NCBI RefSeq assembly: GCF_900100945.1
Contig: NZ_FNCG01000003.1
Span: forward strand, 62,001-126,000
Direction: 5' to 3'
DNA: 64,000 nt
DNA from: Mucilaginibacter gossypii
Lineage (GTDB): Bacteria > Bacteroidota > Bacteroidia > Sphingobacteriales > Sphingobacteriaceae
The notes under the pieces: generated by a model
What the model saw: only the letters and a program-made list of their open reading frames with translations
Database searches by the model: none
What the model was told of the DNA's origin: nothing
In this document: positions 17,547 through 27,471 of the stretch, one piece after another
Layout of the letters: every line of letters begins with the position of its first letter
How positions within the stretch are numbered: the first letter of the stretch is position 1
Program-made: the position numbers and the translations under genes

Positions 17547-18158
17547 ATGAGTCAAACAGAAAGAATTATAAAAGGCGCCGAAGACCTGTTTTTAACTGCA
17601 GGGATTAAAAGTATCACCATGGATGATATTGCCAGGCACCTTGGTATGTCAAAAAAAACGATCTACCAGTTTTTTAAGGATAAAAACGAACTGGTAGTAG
17701 CCCTTACAAAACAGAAGTTGAAAGAAGATGAGGATCAAATGAACGATATCATCAGCAAATCAAATAATGTAATTGAAGAGATGATTAACATGACCAAGTG
17801 TTCGGAAGAGATCTTTTCGAGGATCAACCCGATTGTTATTCATGATCTGCAAAAGTATCATCCCGAAGCCTGGAACGATTTTCAAAAGTTTAAGGCCGAA
17901 ATATTGATCCAGAAAATGGAAGAGCTGTTGATCAAAGGGATGGAACAGGGTTATATCCGTAAAGATATTGATGTAAGGATAATAGCACGGATGCGGGTAA
18001 ACCAGGTTGAACTGGGCTTCAACACCTCCATATTCCCGGTATCTGAGTTTAGTCCGTGGAAGGTGCAGGTTCAGTTTTTAGATCATTTTAATTACGGCAT
18101 CTGTACACTTGAAGGGTATAAACTGCTTAACGAGTATAAGAATATTAATAATGAATAA
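17547..18158 (+). CDS. TetR/AcrR family transcriptional regulator
   Basis: A 203-residue repressor. The N-terminal helix-turn-helix (residues about 8-55) has AGIKSITMDDIARHLGMSKK and TIYQFFKDKNELV, typical of the family. The C-terminal half is an all-helical ligand-binding and dimerisation domain. It is the first gene of a run with tolC-like, adaptor and RND permease genes on the same strand, and most likely regulates them and itself through the inverted repeat at 17497-17524. Confidence 0.92.
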   Translation: MSQTERIIKGAEDLFLTAGIKSITMDDIARHLGMSKKTIYQFFKDKNELVVALTKQKLKEDEDQMNDIISKSNNVIEEMINMTKCSEEIFSRINPIVIHDLQKYHPEAWNDFQKFKAEILIQKMEELLIKGMEQGYIRKDIDVRIIARMRVNQVELGFNTSIFPVSEFSPWKVQVQFLDHFNYGICTLEGYKLLNEYKNINNE

Positions 18159-18241
18159 CATGCTGACACACAGTTGTCATTAACTGCATGAAATTTGTAT
18201 CAGTTTAAATGAAATCAAATCACTCAACCACAACATATATA

Positions 18242-19594
18242 ATGAAGTATTTATTTTTTACGGCAACTGTGTTTTGCGCTATAGCCTTTAAAGGATACGG
18301 GCAGGAGGCAACGCCAAATGGACAAACCTTTAACTTTACGGTTCAGGATTGTGTTAATTATGCATATGAGCATCAGGATTCGGTAGTAAATGCCAAACTT
18401 GATATTAAGAGCGCCGAATATAAAGTTAGGGAAACAACCGGTATCGGCTTGCCACAGGTAAGCGGAACGGCATCTTTTCAAGACTACTTGAAAATCCCGA
18501 CTACTTTACTGCCAGGAGAAATTTTCGGACAGCCCGCCGGTACCTTTATTCCCGTTCAGTTTGGCGTTAAATACCAATCAAGTTTTGGGGTCAATGCCGA
18601 CCAGATCTTGTTTGACGGTAGCTACCTTGTTGGCTTAAAGGCGTCAAAAACTTATAAGGAGCTTTCTATACGTAGTCATATCCGTTCAAAAATTGAGGCA
18701 AATGTTAATGTCACAAAGGCTTATTACCAGGTTTTGGTAAGCAACGAGCAGTTAAGGTTGTTAAATGCCAATATTGCTCAGCTTAAACAACAGATGGATG
18801 AAACGGTACAGCAAAATAAACAGGGCTTTGTAGAAAAAATTGACGTAGATCGGATTGCTGTTCAGTACAATAATTTGGTTACAAGCCGTGAAAATACTAT
18901 CCGTTTACTGGCATTGAATTATCAGGTGCTTAAATTTCAGATGGGTATGCCGATAGAATATGCACTTAGCCTGAAAGATAAACTTGAAGATATTAAGCTT
19001 GAAGACAATACCGCTGATCTTGCGGCCGATACCTCGTTTTATCATAACCGAATTGAATATAATTTGGCCGAGACAGCTGTAGATCTTAAACAACTGGACC
19101 TGAAACGTCAAAAATCGCTTTCTCTGCCTACGCTTAAAGCTAATGCGGCTTATACTTCATCATACCAGAACAATAATTTTAGTAACCTTTATAAAATGAG
19201 TTTTCCATCAAGTTATGTGGGGTTATCTTTAAACATACCAATATTTAGTGGCCTTCAGCGGGTTAATCAGATAAAACAGTACAAAATTGCTGTATTGAAA
19301 TCACAAAATGATTTGGAGAACGCCAAAAACGGATTAAAACTGCAGGCTAACCAGGCTCATATTACTTATGTAAATGGTTTGCAGTCGCTTAATAACCAAA
19401 AGCGTAATCAAACGCTTGCGCAGGAAGTGTTACATGTATCAAAGGTGAAATATCAGCAGGGAGTTGGCTCAAGCATTGAAGTTACCCAAGCACAAACATC
19501 ACTTGAAGATGCAGATAATAAATATATACAAGGCCTTTATGACGCATTGGTTAGTAAAGTTGACCTTGATAAAGCTTACGGACGAATTAAATAA
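18242..19594 (+). CDS. TolC family outer-membrane efflux protein
   Basis: A 450-residue outer-membrane channel of a tripartite efflux pump. A signal peptide starts at ATG 18242 (MKYLFFTATVFCAIAFKGYG, cleaved after GQ); an in-frame ATG at 18209 would add eleven polar residues and is less likely. Two OEP repeats are visible, with helical stretches such as VTKAYYQVLVSNEQLRLL and the C-terminal YQQGVGSSIEVTQAQTSLED. It is followed after 27 bases by the adaptor gene. Confidence 0.93.
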   Translation: MKYLFFTATVFCAIAFKGYGQEATPNGQTFNFTVQDCVNYAYEHQDSVVNAKLDIKSAEYKVRETTGIGLPQVSGTASFQDYLKIPTTLLPGEIFGQPAGTFIPVQFGVKYQSSFGVNADQILFDGSYLVGLKASKTYKELSIRSHIRSKIEANVNVTKAYYQVLVSNEQLRLLNANIAQLKQQMDETVQQNKQGFVEKIDVDRIAVQYNNLVTSRENTIRLLALNYQVLKFQMGMPIEYALSLKDKLEDIKLEDNTADLAADTSFYHNRIEYNLAETAVDLKQLDLKRQKSLSLPTLKANAAYTSSYQNNNFSNLYKMSFPSSYVGLSLNIPIFSGLQRVNQIKQYKIAVLKSQNDLENAKNGLKLQANQAHITYVNGLQSLNNQKRNQTLAQEVLHVSKVKYQQGVGSSIEVTQAQTSLEDADNKYIQGLYDALVSKVDLDKAYGRIK

Positions 19595-19621
19595 CAACAA
19601 CACTAAACTCACTATATAACA

Positions 19622-20731
19622 ATGAAAATGAAAAAATTTATATACATACCGTTCCTGGTTTTACTGGCTGCCTGCTCAAGTAAACCCAAAGATAAGAAAG
19701 CCGAGCTGGCGGATCTGAAAAAGCAGCAATCAGATCTCAATTCAAAAATTGAGAAGTTGCAGTCTGAAATGGGCACTACTGATTCGGCCAAGAGCACTGA
19801 TGTAAGCGTTACTGAAATAAAGAATGGTAATTTTACTAATTATGTTCAGGTGCAGGGTAAGATTGATGCACAGGATAACGTTACCGCTTATCCGCAGGCA
19901 TCAGCTGTTATTACGGCTATTTACGTAAAACCAGGTCAGCATGTAAGTAAGGGCCAGGTATTAGCACAATTGGATAATAGTGTTATGCAGCAAAATATAG
20001 CGCAAAGTGAAGCTCAGGTGAGCTTGAACCAACAGTTGTTTGATCGTCAGAAAAACCTTTGGGATCAAAAAATTGGCACCGAAGTACAATATCTACAGGC
20101 TCAAACCACCTTACAAAGCAGTCAGAAAGCTTTGGCTTCATTAAAAAAGCAATCAGCTTTGTATCGTATCATATCGCCCATTAATGGCACTGTAGATCAA
20201 ATGGACCTGAAACTTGGTCAGGGTGCAGCACCGGGTCAAACCGGCATCCGTATTGTCAATGCCGATGTTTTAAAAGTTAAGGCCGATGTTCCTGAATCAT
20301 ACGCAAGCAGCGTAAACACCGGTAACGATGTTAAAATATTGATCCCGGATGCTAAGGATTCATTAGTTACCAAGGTGACTTTTGCAGCTAAAGCTATCGA
20401 CCCTACATCTCGCAGTTTTGGCGTGGAGATCAAATTGCCTCAACGCAGCACACTTCGCCCTAATATGACCGCTATTTTAAAAATTGCTGATTATTCAAAA
20501 ACAAATACGATAGCTGTACCAGTTAAAGCTATACAGAAATCAGAGAACGGCGACCATGTCTTTGTAAATCAGAATGGTATTGCCAAACAGGTAAATGTAA
20601 AATCGGGTGTTACTTATGGTGGCCAAACAGAGATATTATCAGGCTTAAAAGCCGGCGACCAGCTGGTTGTTGAAGGGGCAACTGAAATAGAGGATGGCGA
20701 TAAGATTAAAATTGTTCAGTCGGCCAATTAG
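19622..20731 (+). CDS. RND efflux periplasmic adaptor, lipoprotein
   Basis: A 369-residue membrane fusion protein. The lipobox LLAAC (Cys about 18) makes it an inner-membrane-anchored lipoprotein. A short coiled coil (KAELADLKKQQSDLNSKIEK) follows directly. The biotinyl-lipoyl-like domain is split around a helical hairpin (YVKPGQHVSKGQVLAQLDNS, then RIISPINGTVDQMDLKLGQG). The barrel domain ends with GLKAGDQLVVEGATEIEDGD. It would connect the RND permease with the TolC-like channel. Confidence 0.93.
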   Translation: MKMKKFIYIPFLVLLAACSSKPKDKKAELADLKKQQSDLNSKIEKLQSEMGTTDSAKSTDVSVTEIKNGNFTNYVQVQGKIDAQDNVTAYPQASAVITAIYVKPGQHVSKGQVLAQLDNSVMQQNIAQSEAQVSLNQQLFDRQKNLWDQKIGTEVQYLQAQTTLQSSQKALASLKKQSALYRIISPINGTVDQMDLKLGQGAAPGQTGIRIVNADVLKVKADVPESYASSVNTGNDVKILIPDAKDSLVTKVTFAAKAIDPTSRSFGVEIKLPQRSTLRPNMTAILKIADYSKTNTIAVPVKAIQKSENGDHVFVNQNGIAKQVNVKSGVTYGGQTEILSGLKAGDQLVVEGATEIEDGDKIKIVQSAN

Positions 20732-20756
20732 TTATTAACCAATTGATCTGTTCATT

Positions 20757-23700
20757 ATGAAAGATGTAAAAAAAGAATTTGGCCCTTCAAGCTGGGCCAT
20801 AGATAACAAAACGGCCATTTATGTGCTCATGTTCCTGATCACCGCACTTGGCCTGATAAGTTATAACCGCTTGCCTAAGGAAAACTTTCCGGATATAGCA
20901 CAATCAAAGGTGTTTATAACAACAACCTTTGCTGGTCAGTCTCCACAAAATATTGAGAACCTGGTGACCCGCCAGATTGAAAAGCAATTGAAGTCGTTAA
21001 AGGGCTTAAAAAAGGTGACGTCAAACTCGGTACAGAATGTTTCCATTATCACGGCCGAATTTCAGGCGAACGTTGATATTAAGGATGCAAAAATCGATGT
21101 GAAGGATGCTATAGATAAGGCAAAAAAGGATCTTCCCCAAAATGATAATAATTATACCGATCCTGCTGTATCTGATATCAATGTTGCCGACCTGCCCATT
21201 TTATATATCAATATTTCAGGTAATTATGATCTGAAAAAGCTAAAGGAATATGCCGATATATTAAAAGATGAAATTGAAAGCTACAAAGAGATCTCAAAAG
21301 TTGATGAAGTAGGTGCTTTAACACCAGAAATTCAGATAAATGTTGATATGAATAAGATGGCTGCGGCGCAGCTGAGCCTACCGGATATCAGCAATGCTGT
21401 TGGTTACGAGAATATATTATCATCGACCGGTACGGTTAAAACTGATGGTGTTCGCAGGACTATTGATATTAAGCAAGACTTTAAAAATGCCGATGAGGTT
21501 GCGGCAATGGTGATCCGTAACCCCAAGGGACAGGCTGTTTACCTGAGAGATATTGCCGAAGTAAAAGATTCGTTCTTGGAGCAGGAAAGTTATGCAAGGT
21601 TAAAAACTAACGATAACCCTAACTTTAAAAATGTAATTACCCTTAACGTAAGTAAAAGGGCTGGTGAAAACCTGATTGAGGCATCGGATAAGATCAACGA
21701 ATTGATCAAATTAAAGCAGAAAACAGTTTTCCCTAAAGGATTGGATATTGTTGTAACCGGTGATCAGTCAGACAAAACGCGTACAACGCTTAATGACCTG
21801 ATCAATACAATCGTTATTGGCTTCCTGTTGGTTACCGTTATCCTGATGTTTTTCATGGGCACAACCAACGCTATTTTTGTTGCGCTATCTGTGCCTTTAT
21901 CGTGTTTTATCGCCTTTTTGGTGATGCCGGCAATTGGGTTCACGCTCAATATGATCGTGTTATTCTCGTTCCTGCTGGCGTTGGGTATTGTGGTGGATGA
22001 CGCCATTGTGGTTATTGAAAACACCCATCGTATTTTTGCTAACGGAAAAGTACCTATTAAGGAAGCTGCAAAAATGGCCGCAGGCGAAGTGTTCCTACCT
22101 GTATTTTCAGGCACTATGACTACTTTGGCCCCGTTTATACCATTGGCTTTCTGGAATAGTTTGATAGGGCATTTCATGTTCTTTCTGCCTATTACCCTGA
22201 TCATTACCCTGCTGGCCTCGCTGGTAGTAGCATATATCTTTAATCCGGTATTTGCGGTTGACTTTATGAGGCCTCATCATGACGGAGAGCATGACAACCC
22301 TAAATTTGACAGGCCGACAAAAAGGGCGATGATATTTTTAGCTATAGCAGCAGTTATCGGTTACCTGATAAACGTAGGTGTTGGTAACCTGATGGTGCTG
22401 ATCATGGTGTTATACCTGCTCAACCACTTTTTCCTGTTGCGGGTTATTGACAGGTTTCAGAAAAATGCCTGGCCTAAATTTCAAAACTGGTATGCAAAAT
22501 GGCTTGAGCGTGCGGTACACAGGCCGGTTACCGTTTTGCTTGGCACCATAGGCTTATTCATTTTTGCTATTTTCCTGATGGCTGTACGCGGCAAAACACC
22601 TGAGTTTTTCCCATCCGGCGACCCTAACTTTGCTTATGTATATATTACCCTGCCTATAGGTACCGACCAGGCTTATACAAACCAGGTTACCCAACAGATA
22701 GAAAAACGTGTTGCCCAGGTTGTTGAACCTGATAAGGATATCGTATCGTCTGTAATATCAAACGTAACTAAAGGTGTAACAGATCCTACTGATGAAGATC
22801 AGGGCGATTATGAAAATAAAGGCAAGGTTACCGTTGCTTTTGTTGAGTTCGGCAAGCGTAATGGTAAGGATACCAAAAAAGTATTGGCAAATATCCGCGC
22901 AGCGGTACAGGGTATTCCAGGTGCAAAGATAGCCGTAGCCCAGGAAAACAGCGGCCCGCCGGTACAAAAGGATATCAGTATTGAAATTGCCGGCGATAAC
23001 CTTGATTCCCTTGTTGCTACGGGTAACAGGCTTAAAAGCTATCTTGCCAAACAAAATATAGCTGGTATTGAAAACCTTATTGCGGATGTACAAAGCGATA
23101 AACCAGAAATTGTGTTTGATGTAGATCGCGAGCGTGCTAACCGCGAGGGCGTATCTTCTCAACAAATAAATCAAAATCTATTTACCGCCATTTATGGCTG
23201 GAAGGCGGCTGATTTCCGCAATACCCGTGAAGATGATTACAAAATTATGGTGAGGACACTGCCAAGCCAGCGAAGTAATATTGATGAGATTAAAAACCTC
23301 AAGATAACATACCGTGATTTGGCAATGGGGGGAGCAATTCGCCAGGTACCTATTTCTGCTTTTACTGATGTGCGTTACACAACTACTTACAGTAACATAA
23401 AACGCAAGCAACAACGCAGGGTATTAACGCTTGGTTCAAATGTTATTAAGCCATATAATCCTAACGAGGTTAACGCTAATATTTTAAAAGCGATAAATAA
23501 CTTTAAAAAACCTGATAATGTGATCATACGCCAGGGCGGCGGTCAGGAAGACCAAATGGAAGCCATGACATTCCTGCTTTCTGCCCTTGGTGTGTCATTC
23601 GGGCTTATCCTGGTTATTTTAATGATCCAGTTTAACTCTATTGGCAAAACGCTTATTATTATCAGCGAGATCCTCTTTAGTATTATTGGTGTATTGCTGG

Positions 23701-24179
23701 GCGTTAGTGTGTTCGGCATGACCATGTCTATCGTAATGACGGGGATTGGTATCATTGCACTCGCCGGTGTGGTTGTTCGTAACGGGATCTTATTGGTTGA
23801 GTTCACCGATATGTTGCTTGAACAGGGCGTGAGTATTCATGATGCTGTAGTTGAAGCCGGTCATACCCGTATGACACCGGTATTATTGACAGCAACTGCA
23901 GCTATTTTGGGTCTGATACCTTTGGCAGTTGGTTTCAATATCGATTTCGTTGGCTTGTTTACCCATTTTGAACCGCATATCCACTTTGGTGGCGATAACG
24001 TTGCTTTCTGGGGGCCGCTGGCCTGGACAATGATCTTCGGTTTAGGTTTCGCCACCATTATTACATTGATCCTTGTACCATGTTTATACCTGATCCGTTA
24101 TAATCTGAAAGCAAGGTTGTTCGGCAAAAAATCGGTTGAAGCTAAACATGTTGAAGTATTAGAAACAGAAGCTGTTTAA
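20757..24179 (+). CDS. RND efflux permease subunit
   Basis: A 1140-residue proton-driven inner-membrane transporter with the AcrB-like plan: twelve membrane helices and two large periplasmic loops. The proton-relay aspartates are present as D414-D415 in GIVVDDAIVVIENTHR. The second half has GIGIIALAGVVVRNGILLVE. It is longer than AcrB (1049), with an additional hydrophobic stretch around residues 520-560 (FLAIAAVIGYLINVGVGNLM), an insertion between the two halves. The substrate (drug, dye or metabolite) cannot be told. The operon ends with a terminator. Confidence 0.94.
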   Translation: MKDVKKEFGPSSWAIDNKTAIYVLMFLITALGLISYNRLPKENFPDIAQSKVFITTTFAGQSPQNIENLVTRQIEKQLKSLKGLKKVTSNSVQNVSIITAEFQANVDIKDAKIDVKDAIDKAKKDLPQNDNNYTDPAVSDINVADLPILYINISGNYDLKKLKEYADILKDEIESYKEISKVDEVGALTPEIQINVDMNKMAAAQLSLPDISNAVGYENILSSTGTVKTDGVRRTIDIKQDFKNADEVAAMVIRNPKGQAVYLRDIAEVKDSFLEQESYARLKTNDNPNFKNVITLNVSKRAGENLIEASDKINELIKLKQKTVFPKGLDIVVTGDQSDKTRTTLNDLINTIVIGFLLVTVILMFFMGTTNAIFVALSVPLSCFIAFLVMPAIGFTLNMIVLFSFLLALGIVVDDAIVVIENTHRIFANGKVPIKEAAKMAAGEVFLPVFSGTMTTLAPFIPLAFWNSLIGHFMFFLPITLIITLLASLVVAYIFNPVFAVDFMRPHHDGEHDNPKFDRPTKRAMIFLAIAAVIGYLINVGVGNLMVLIMVLYLLNHFFLLRVIDRFQKNAWPKFQNWYAKWLERAVHRPVTVLLGTIGLFIFAIFLMAVRGKTPEFFPSGDPNFAYVYITLPIGTDQAYTNQVTQQIEKRVAQVVEPDKDIVSSVISNVTKGVTDPTDEDQGDYENKGKVTVAFVEFGKRNGKDTKKVLANIRAAVQGIPGAKIAVAQENSGPPVQKDISIEIAGDNLDSLVATGNRLKSYLAKQNIAGIENLIADVQSDKPEIVFDVDRERANREGVSSQQINQNLFTAIYGWKAADFRNTREDDYKIMVRTLPSQRSNIDEIKNLKITYRDLAMGGAIRQVPISAFTDVRYTTTYSNIKRKQQRRVLTLGSNVIKPYNPNEVNANILKAINNFKKPDNVIIRQGGGQEDQMEAMTFLLSALGVSFGLILVILMIQFNSIGKTLIIISEILFSIIGVLLGVSVFGMTMSIVMTGIGIIALAGVVVRNGILLVEFTDMLLEQGVSIHDAVVEAGHTRMTPVLLTATAAILGLIPLAVGFNIDFVGLFTHFEPHIHFGGDNVAFWGPLAWTMIFGLGFATIITLILVPCLYLIRYNLKARLFGKKSVEAKHVEVLETEAV

Positions 24180-24202
24180 AATAAAGAGCCATTAATAACA
24201 CA

Positions 24203-24241
24203 AACAGCGGCAGTCTAAAGATTGCGGCTGTTTTGTTTTTT
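24203..24241 (+). terminator. Intrinsic terminator of the efflux operon
   Basis: AACAGCGGCAGTC and GATTGCGGCTGTT form a 13-bp stem with one mismatch and one G-U pair and a TAAA loop. TTTGTTTTTT follows. Confidence 0.75.
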
Positions 24242-24305
24242 GACAGTTTTTAAATAAAACATAATGATGTATTTATGGTTCTCTATGCAAACGTTTATCA
24301 CAGCC

Positions 24306-24809
24306 ATGAAACTTAAAATAACAAAACCGCTTTGGCCGGTAATAGGCCTTGGTACGTTAGCCGGTATGCGTACCTTATCTGCCCCTGTTGTAACTACGCA
24401 TGTATTAAGTCATCATCCATCAAAGCAACTGGAAACATCACCGTTAAGGTTCATGCAATCAACAACGGTGGCTGCTGTTTTAAAGATCGTATCCGTTACT
24501 GAACTCATTGCGGATAAATTGCCCTCCACTCCAAACCGTATAGAGCCCGCAGGGGTAGCGGCAAGGTGTTTATCCGGCGCCCTGGCCGGCGCCAGTATTT
24601 ATAAAGCGGTGGGGGGCAAAGCATTAACCGGAGCCTTGATAGGAGGGGTGGCGGCAATATCTGCAACCTATGCCAGTTACTTTTTACGCAAAAATACGGT
24701 TAAGGCAAATCATATCGCCGACCCGATAATTGGCGCAATTGAAGATGCTTTGGTAATAGGATCGGGCTTTGGCTTAAGCAAGCTAACCTATGCCCCGGTT
24801 GCAGGCTGA
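24306..24809 (+). CDS. DUF4126 family membrane protein
   Basis: A 167-residue protein with hydrophobic, glycine-rich segments: PVIGLGTLAGMRTLSAPVV at the N-terminus, GALAGASIYKAV and TGALIGGVAAISATYASYFL in the middle, and DPIIGAIEDALVIGSGFG at the end. This matches the DUF4126 pattern, of unknown function. Earlier in-frame ATGs exist at 24264 and 24285, but the domain itself begins at MKLKITKPLWPV. The 3' end overlaps the convergent MscS gene by 22 bases. Confidence 0.8.
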   Translation: MKLKITKPLWPVIGLGTLAGMRTLSAPVVTTHVLSHHPSKQLETSPLRFMQSTTVAAVLKIVSVTELIADKLPSTPNRIEPAGVAARCLSGALAGASIYKAVGGKALTGALIGGVAAISATYASYFLRKNTVKANHIADPIIGAIEDALVIGSGFGLSKLTYAPVAG

Positions 24810-25915
24810 ACATATTTTTCAAGCTCACCCAGGTTGCTGATCTCATTGCGCGAACGGGGCAGGCTGTCGGGATAATTCTTTTGAATAAAGCTTATCAGGT
24901 TTTCGCGGATATAGCAGCGGAGGTCAAATGCATCTGATGAGGTTCGGGAACTCATTAACACCCTGATCTCTATGGTATGTTCTTTAACGTCAGTTACCTG
25001 CACTACTTTAACCCGCTTGTCCCAGAGGTTCGATTTAACTATCAGGCGTTCAAATTCTTCACGTATAGCATCAATAGGGGCGGTATGGTCCATGTATAAA
25101 AATACGGTGCCCAAAATGTCGGCAGATGTCCTTGTCCAGTTCTGAAAGGGTTTTTGAATAAAGTAATTGATGGGGAGGATCAGCCTACGTTCGTCCCAGA
25201 TTTTTAAAACCACATAAGTAAGCGTGATCTCCTCCACGCGTCCCCATTCTCCCTCTACAACCAAAACATCATCAATACGAATAGGCTGAGTAAACGCTAT
25301 CTGGAAGCCGGCCAGCAAATTACCTAATGAGCTCTGTGCTGCAAAACCAACTATAATACCACCTATACCAACACCGGTAAGTAAACCGGTACCTATTTTA
25401 CGCATGCTTTCAAAACTGAGCAATATAATGGCAATCGTCAAAAAGATAATAGTCACCACAATGATCTTACGTATAAACTGGATCTGGGTACGTATTTTAC
25501 GTTCCTTCAGGTTATCCACTTTATTAAGGTCGTAAGTGTGATAGATATAATCTTCCAGGATCCTTACCGAACGTACAAGCAGGCCCGCGAAAGATATGGT
25601 AAGTAAAATCTCAAAAGTTTTGTCAAGAGGTTTGTAATAAACCGGATTCATTCGCATTAATGGCGAAAGAATATTGAATAGAAACAGTGGGATGAAATAA
25701 GCCACAGCCGGCCCAAGGTTAACCAATATCGATCTTAAGATTGAGTAGGATGTATCTGCTTTTTTTGCATAAAATTTAAACGGCCGGGTTATTATGAATT
25801 TTATACTCAGGCCAACAAGTATGGCTACCAGCGCGATGATCAGGTTCCAGACAAATGATGGTATGCGCTGTGAAAATGTGAGCAGGTCGGGGGATAAGCT
25901 GTTTTCAATATTCAT
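24788..25915 (-). CDS. Small-conductance mechanosensitive ion channel (MscS family)
   Basis: A 375-residue inner-membrane channel expected to open on hypo-osmotic shock. Four or five membrane helices are followed by the MscS core: the pore helix GTGLLTGVGIGGIIVGFAAQ with its Gly/Ala pattern, then SLGNLLAGFQIAFTQPIRID and the beta domain VEGEWGRVEEITLTYVVLKI. The C-terminal alpha-beta domain ends at NLGELEKYVQP. It is a lone gene, convergent with DUF4126 and divergent from the second TetR. Confidence 0.94.
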   Translation of the reverse strand: MNIENSLSPDLLTFSQRIPSFVWNLIIALVAILVGLSIKFIITRPFKFYAKKADTSYSILRSILVNLGPAVAYFIPLFLFNILSPLMRMNPVYYKPLDKTFEILLTISFAGLLVRSVRILEDYIYHTYDLNKVDNLKERKIRTQIQFIRKIIVVTIIFLTIAIILLSFESMRKIGTGLLTGVGIGGIIVGFAAQSSLGNLLAGFQIAFTQPIRIDDVLVVEGEWGRVEEITLTYVVLKIWDERRLILPINYFIQKPFQNWTRTSADILGTVFLYMDHTAPIDAIREEFERLIVKSNLWDKRVKVVQVTDVKEHTIEIRVLMSSRTSSDAFDLRCYIRENLISFIQKNYPDSLPRSRNEISNLGELEKYVQPATGA

Positions 25916-26093
25916 AGCAAGGCAAATGTTTTCTACAGTAAAATAGTTGGAATGTAAAATTGTTTTAGCAAACGGCGCCGTACCGGGTGTTGTTACACAT
26001 GTTTAATGAATTTTTGATAGTTTTGTTAAAAAAGTCAGGAAATCGATTGTCTTAACTTTTTGTTTACCTGTTTAAATAAAACTTAACGAGCAC

Positions 26094-26711
26094 ATGGCAG
26101 CAGTGAATGACCAGCAGGATATTAAAAGAGAAAAAATTTTAGAGGCCTCGCACCAGCGCTTTTTACATTACGGTTATTCAAAAACTACCATGAACGAAAT
26201 AGCCGGCGACCTCTCCATGTCAAAGGCCCTGCTTTATTATTATTTTCCGGATAAAAGCCAGTTATACATTGCTGTAATGCGTAAACTTGCCACTGATTAT
26301 CTTAAAACACTTGAAAACAGGCTAAATACATTTACCAATTTAAAAGAAGCTTTTACCTTCCAGGTAAATACCCATCACGAGTTTATAGTAAACAATTATA
26401 ACTTTTTTGATTTTTTCAGGCTTAACGAACAAAACCTCCCCGAAACCATTTGGCAAATAGTTAGCGAAGTTCACAGTGCCGAGCTAAACCTGTTAAGCAA
26501 TGCTATTAAATCGGAAGTTGAAAAAGGAGCCATTAAGCCTGTAGAAAATCCTGACGAAGTTGTTGATGTATTGATGGACGCTTTGCACGGCATCAGGGTG
26601 GGGGCGATATCTCAAAAGAAAACCAACTTTCCGCGCAAGGAACACCTGGAAGAAATTCATCATAAAAAACTACTCCTGCTTGATATTTTTATCAAAGGAT
26701 TGATGTACTAA
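26094..26711 (+). CDS. TetR/AcrR family transcriptional regulator
   Basis: A 205-residue regulator. The HTH region has GYSKTTMNEIAGDLSMSKAL and LYYYFPDKSQLYIAV, followed by an all-helical ligand domain. It is divergent from the MscS gene and no obvious target operon lies next to it. The start at 26094 (MAAVNDQQDI) gives a normal N-terminus. Effector unknown. Confidence 0.9.
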   Translation: MAAVNDQQDIKREKILEASHQRFLHYGYSKTTMNEIAGDLSMSKALLYYYFPDKSQLYIAVMRKLATDYLKTLENRLNTFTNLKEAFTFQVNTHHEFIVNNYNFFDFFRLNEQNLPETIWQIVSEVHSAELNLLSNAIKSEVEKGAIKPVENPDEVVDVLMDALHGIRVGAISQKKTNFPRKEHLEEIHHKKLLLLDIFIKGLMY

Positions 26712-26900
26712 AGTCATCTTAAAGTATAAATACTCCACACTGTCAGTTAGCCGTCAAATGAATTGGCTGTTAAATAGTATGGCTATTATTTATAGGTACA
26801 TTTGTACTTACAAATAATTTAATAGCCAGGTAATTACCTCCCTGTTTAGTTATTTATAAAATACTTCTTTTTTAAGAGGTGATTGTTTTAGAGTGATTTA

Positions 26901-26935
26901 GCCTGCATAGCTTTTTGCCGTGCGGGCTTTTTTTA
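26901..26935 (+). terminator. Intrinsic terminator downstream of a tetR-distal hairpin region
   Basis: GCCTGCA and TGCGGGC pair, followed by seven T; the T run overlaps the stop codon region of the convergent OsmC gene. It lies 190 bases after the tetR stop. Between the two is an imperfect hairpin with arms TGGCTATT (26780-26787) and AATAGCCA (26821-26828). Confidence 0.65.
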
Positions 26936-27346
26936 TGGGTTGATATTTGTACGGATAGCAATATTGCCGGTCAATATTTTATGTACCGGACATGCATTTG
27001 CTATTTTCAATAACCGATCTCTTTGTTCGTCATTTACTTCACCTTTAAAGCTAATTTTAGTTTCAATGCGTGTACCACTTAAAGTCTTAAACATTTCAAC
27101 ATTGGCTTTAATTTCTTCTATAGGCCACATTTTACGGTTAATGTACATGCGTAGGGTGATCACAGTGCAGCTTGCGAGGCTCGCCAGTAACAAACTAAAC
27201 GGGTTCATGCCTGTATTGCTGCCTTCAGCCTCAAGGGGTTCATCGGTTATAAGGCCATGCCCACCACTGTTAACTACTGTTTGATATTGAGTGAGTCCTA
27301 TAAGTGCAATAGCTGTTTCTATCAACTCAATTCCGGTTTCTTCCAT
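26933..27346 (-). CDS. OsmC family protein
   Basis: A 137-residue protein of the OsmC/Ohr fold. The two redox-active cysteines are present: in LLLASLASCTVITLRMYINR (about residue 60) and in NACPVHKILTG (about 118). OsmC-type proteins reduce organic hydroperoxides with thiol cofactors. A GSNTGMNPFSLLLASLASC block is typical of this family. Another OsmC protein lies 3 kb away at 30235-30663. Confidence 0.93.
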   Translation of the reverse strand: MEETGIELIETAIALIGLTQYQTVVNSGGHGLITDEPLEAEGSNTGMNPFSLLLASLASCTVITLRMYINRKMWPIEEIKANVEMFKTLSGTRIETKISFKGEVNDEQRDRLLKIANACPVHKILTGNIAIRTNINP

Positions 27347-27471
27347 AAGGCGTTTAAATAGAGTATTGTTATTAATAAATTAAGCTTAGTCCTAAGGCAT
27401 GAGTTCTAAGTATAGAAAAGCAAAAAAACAGATTGGCGACTTCCGACTCAATACTATCGACTTAATTTTCT

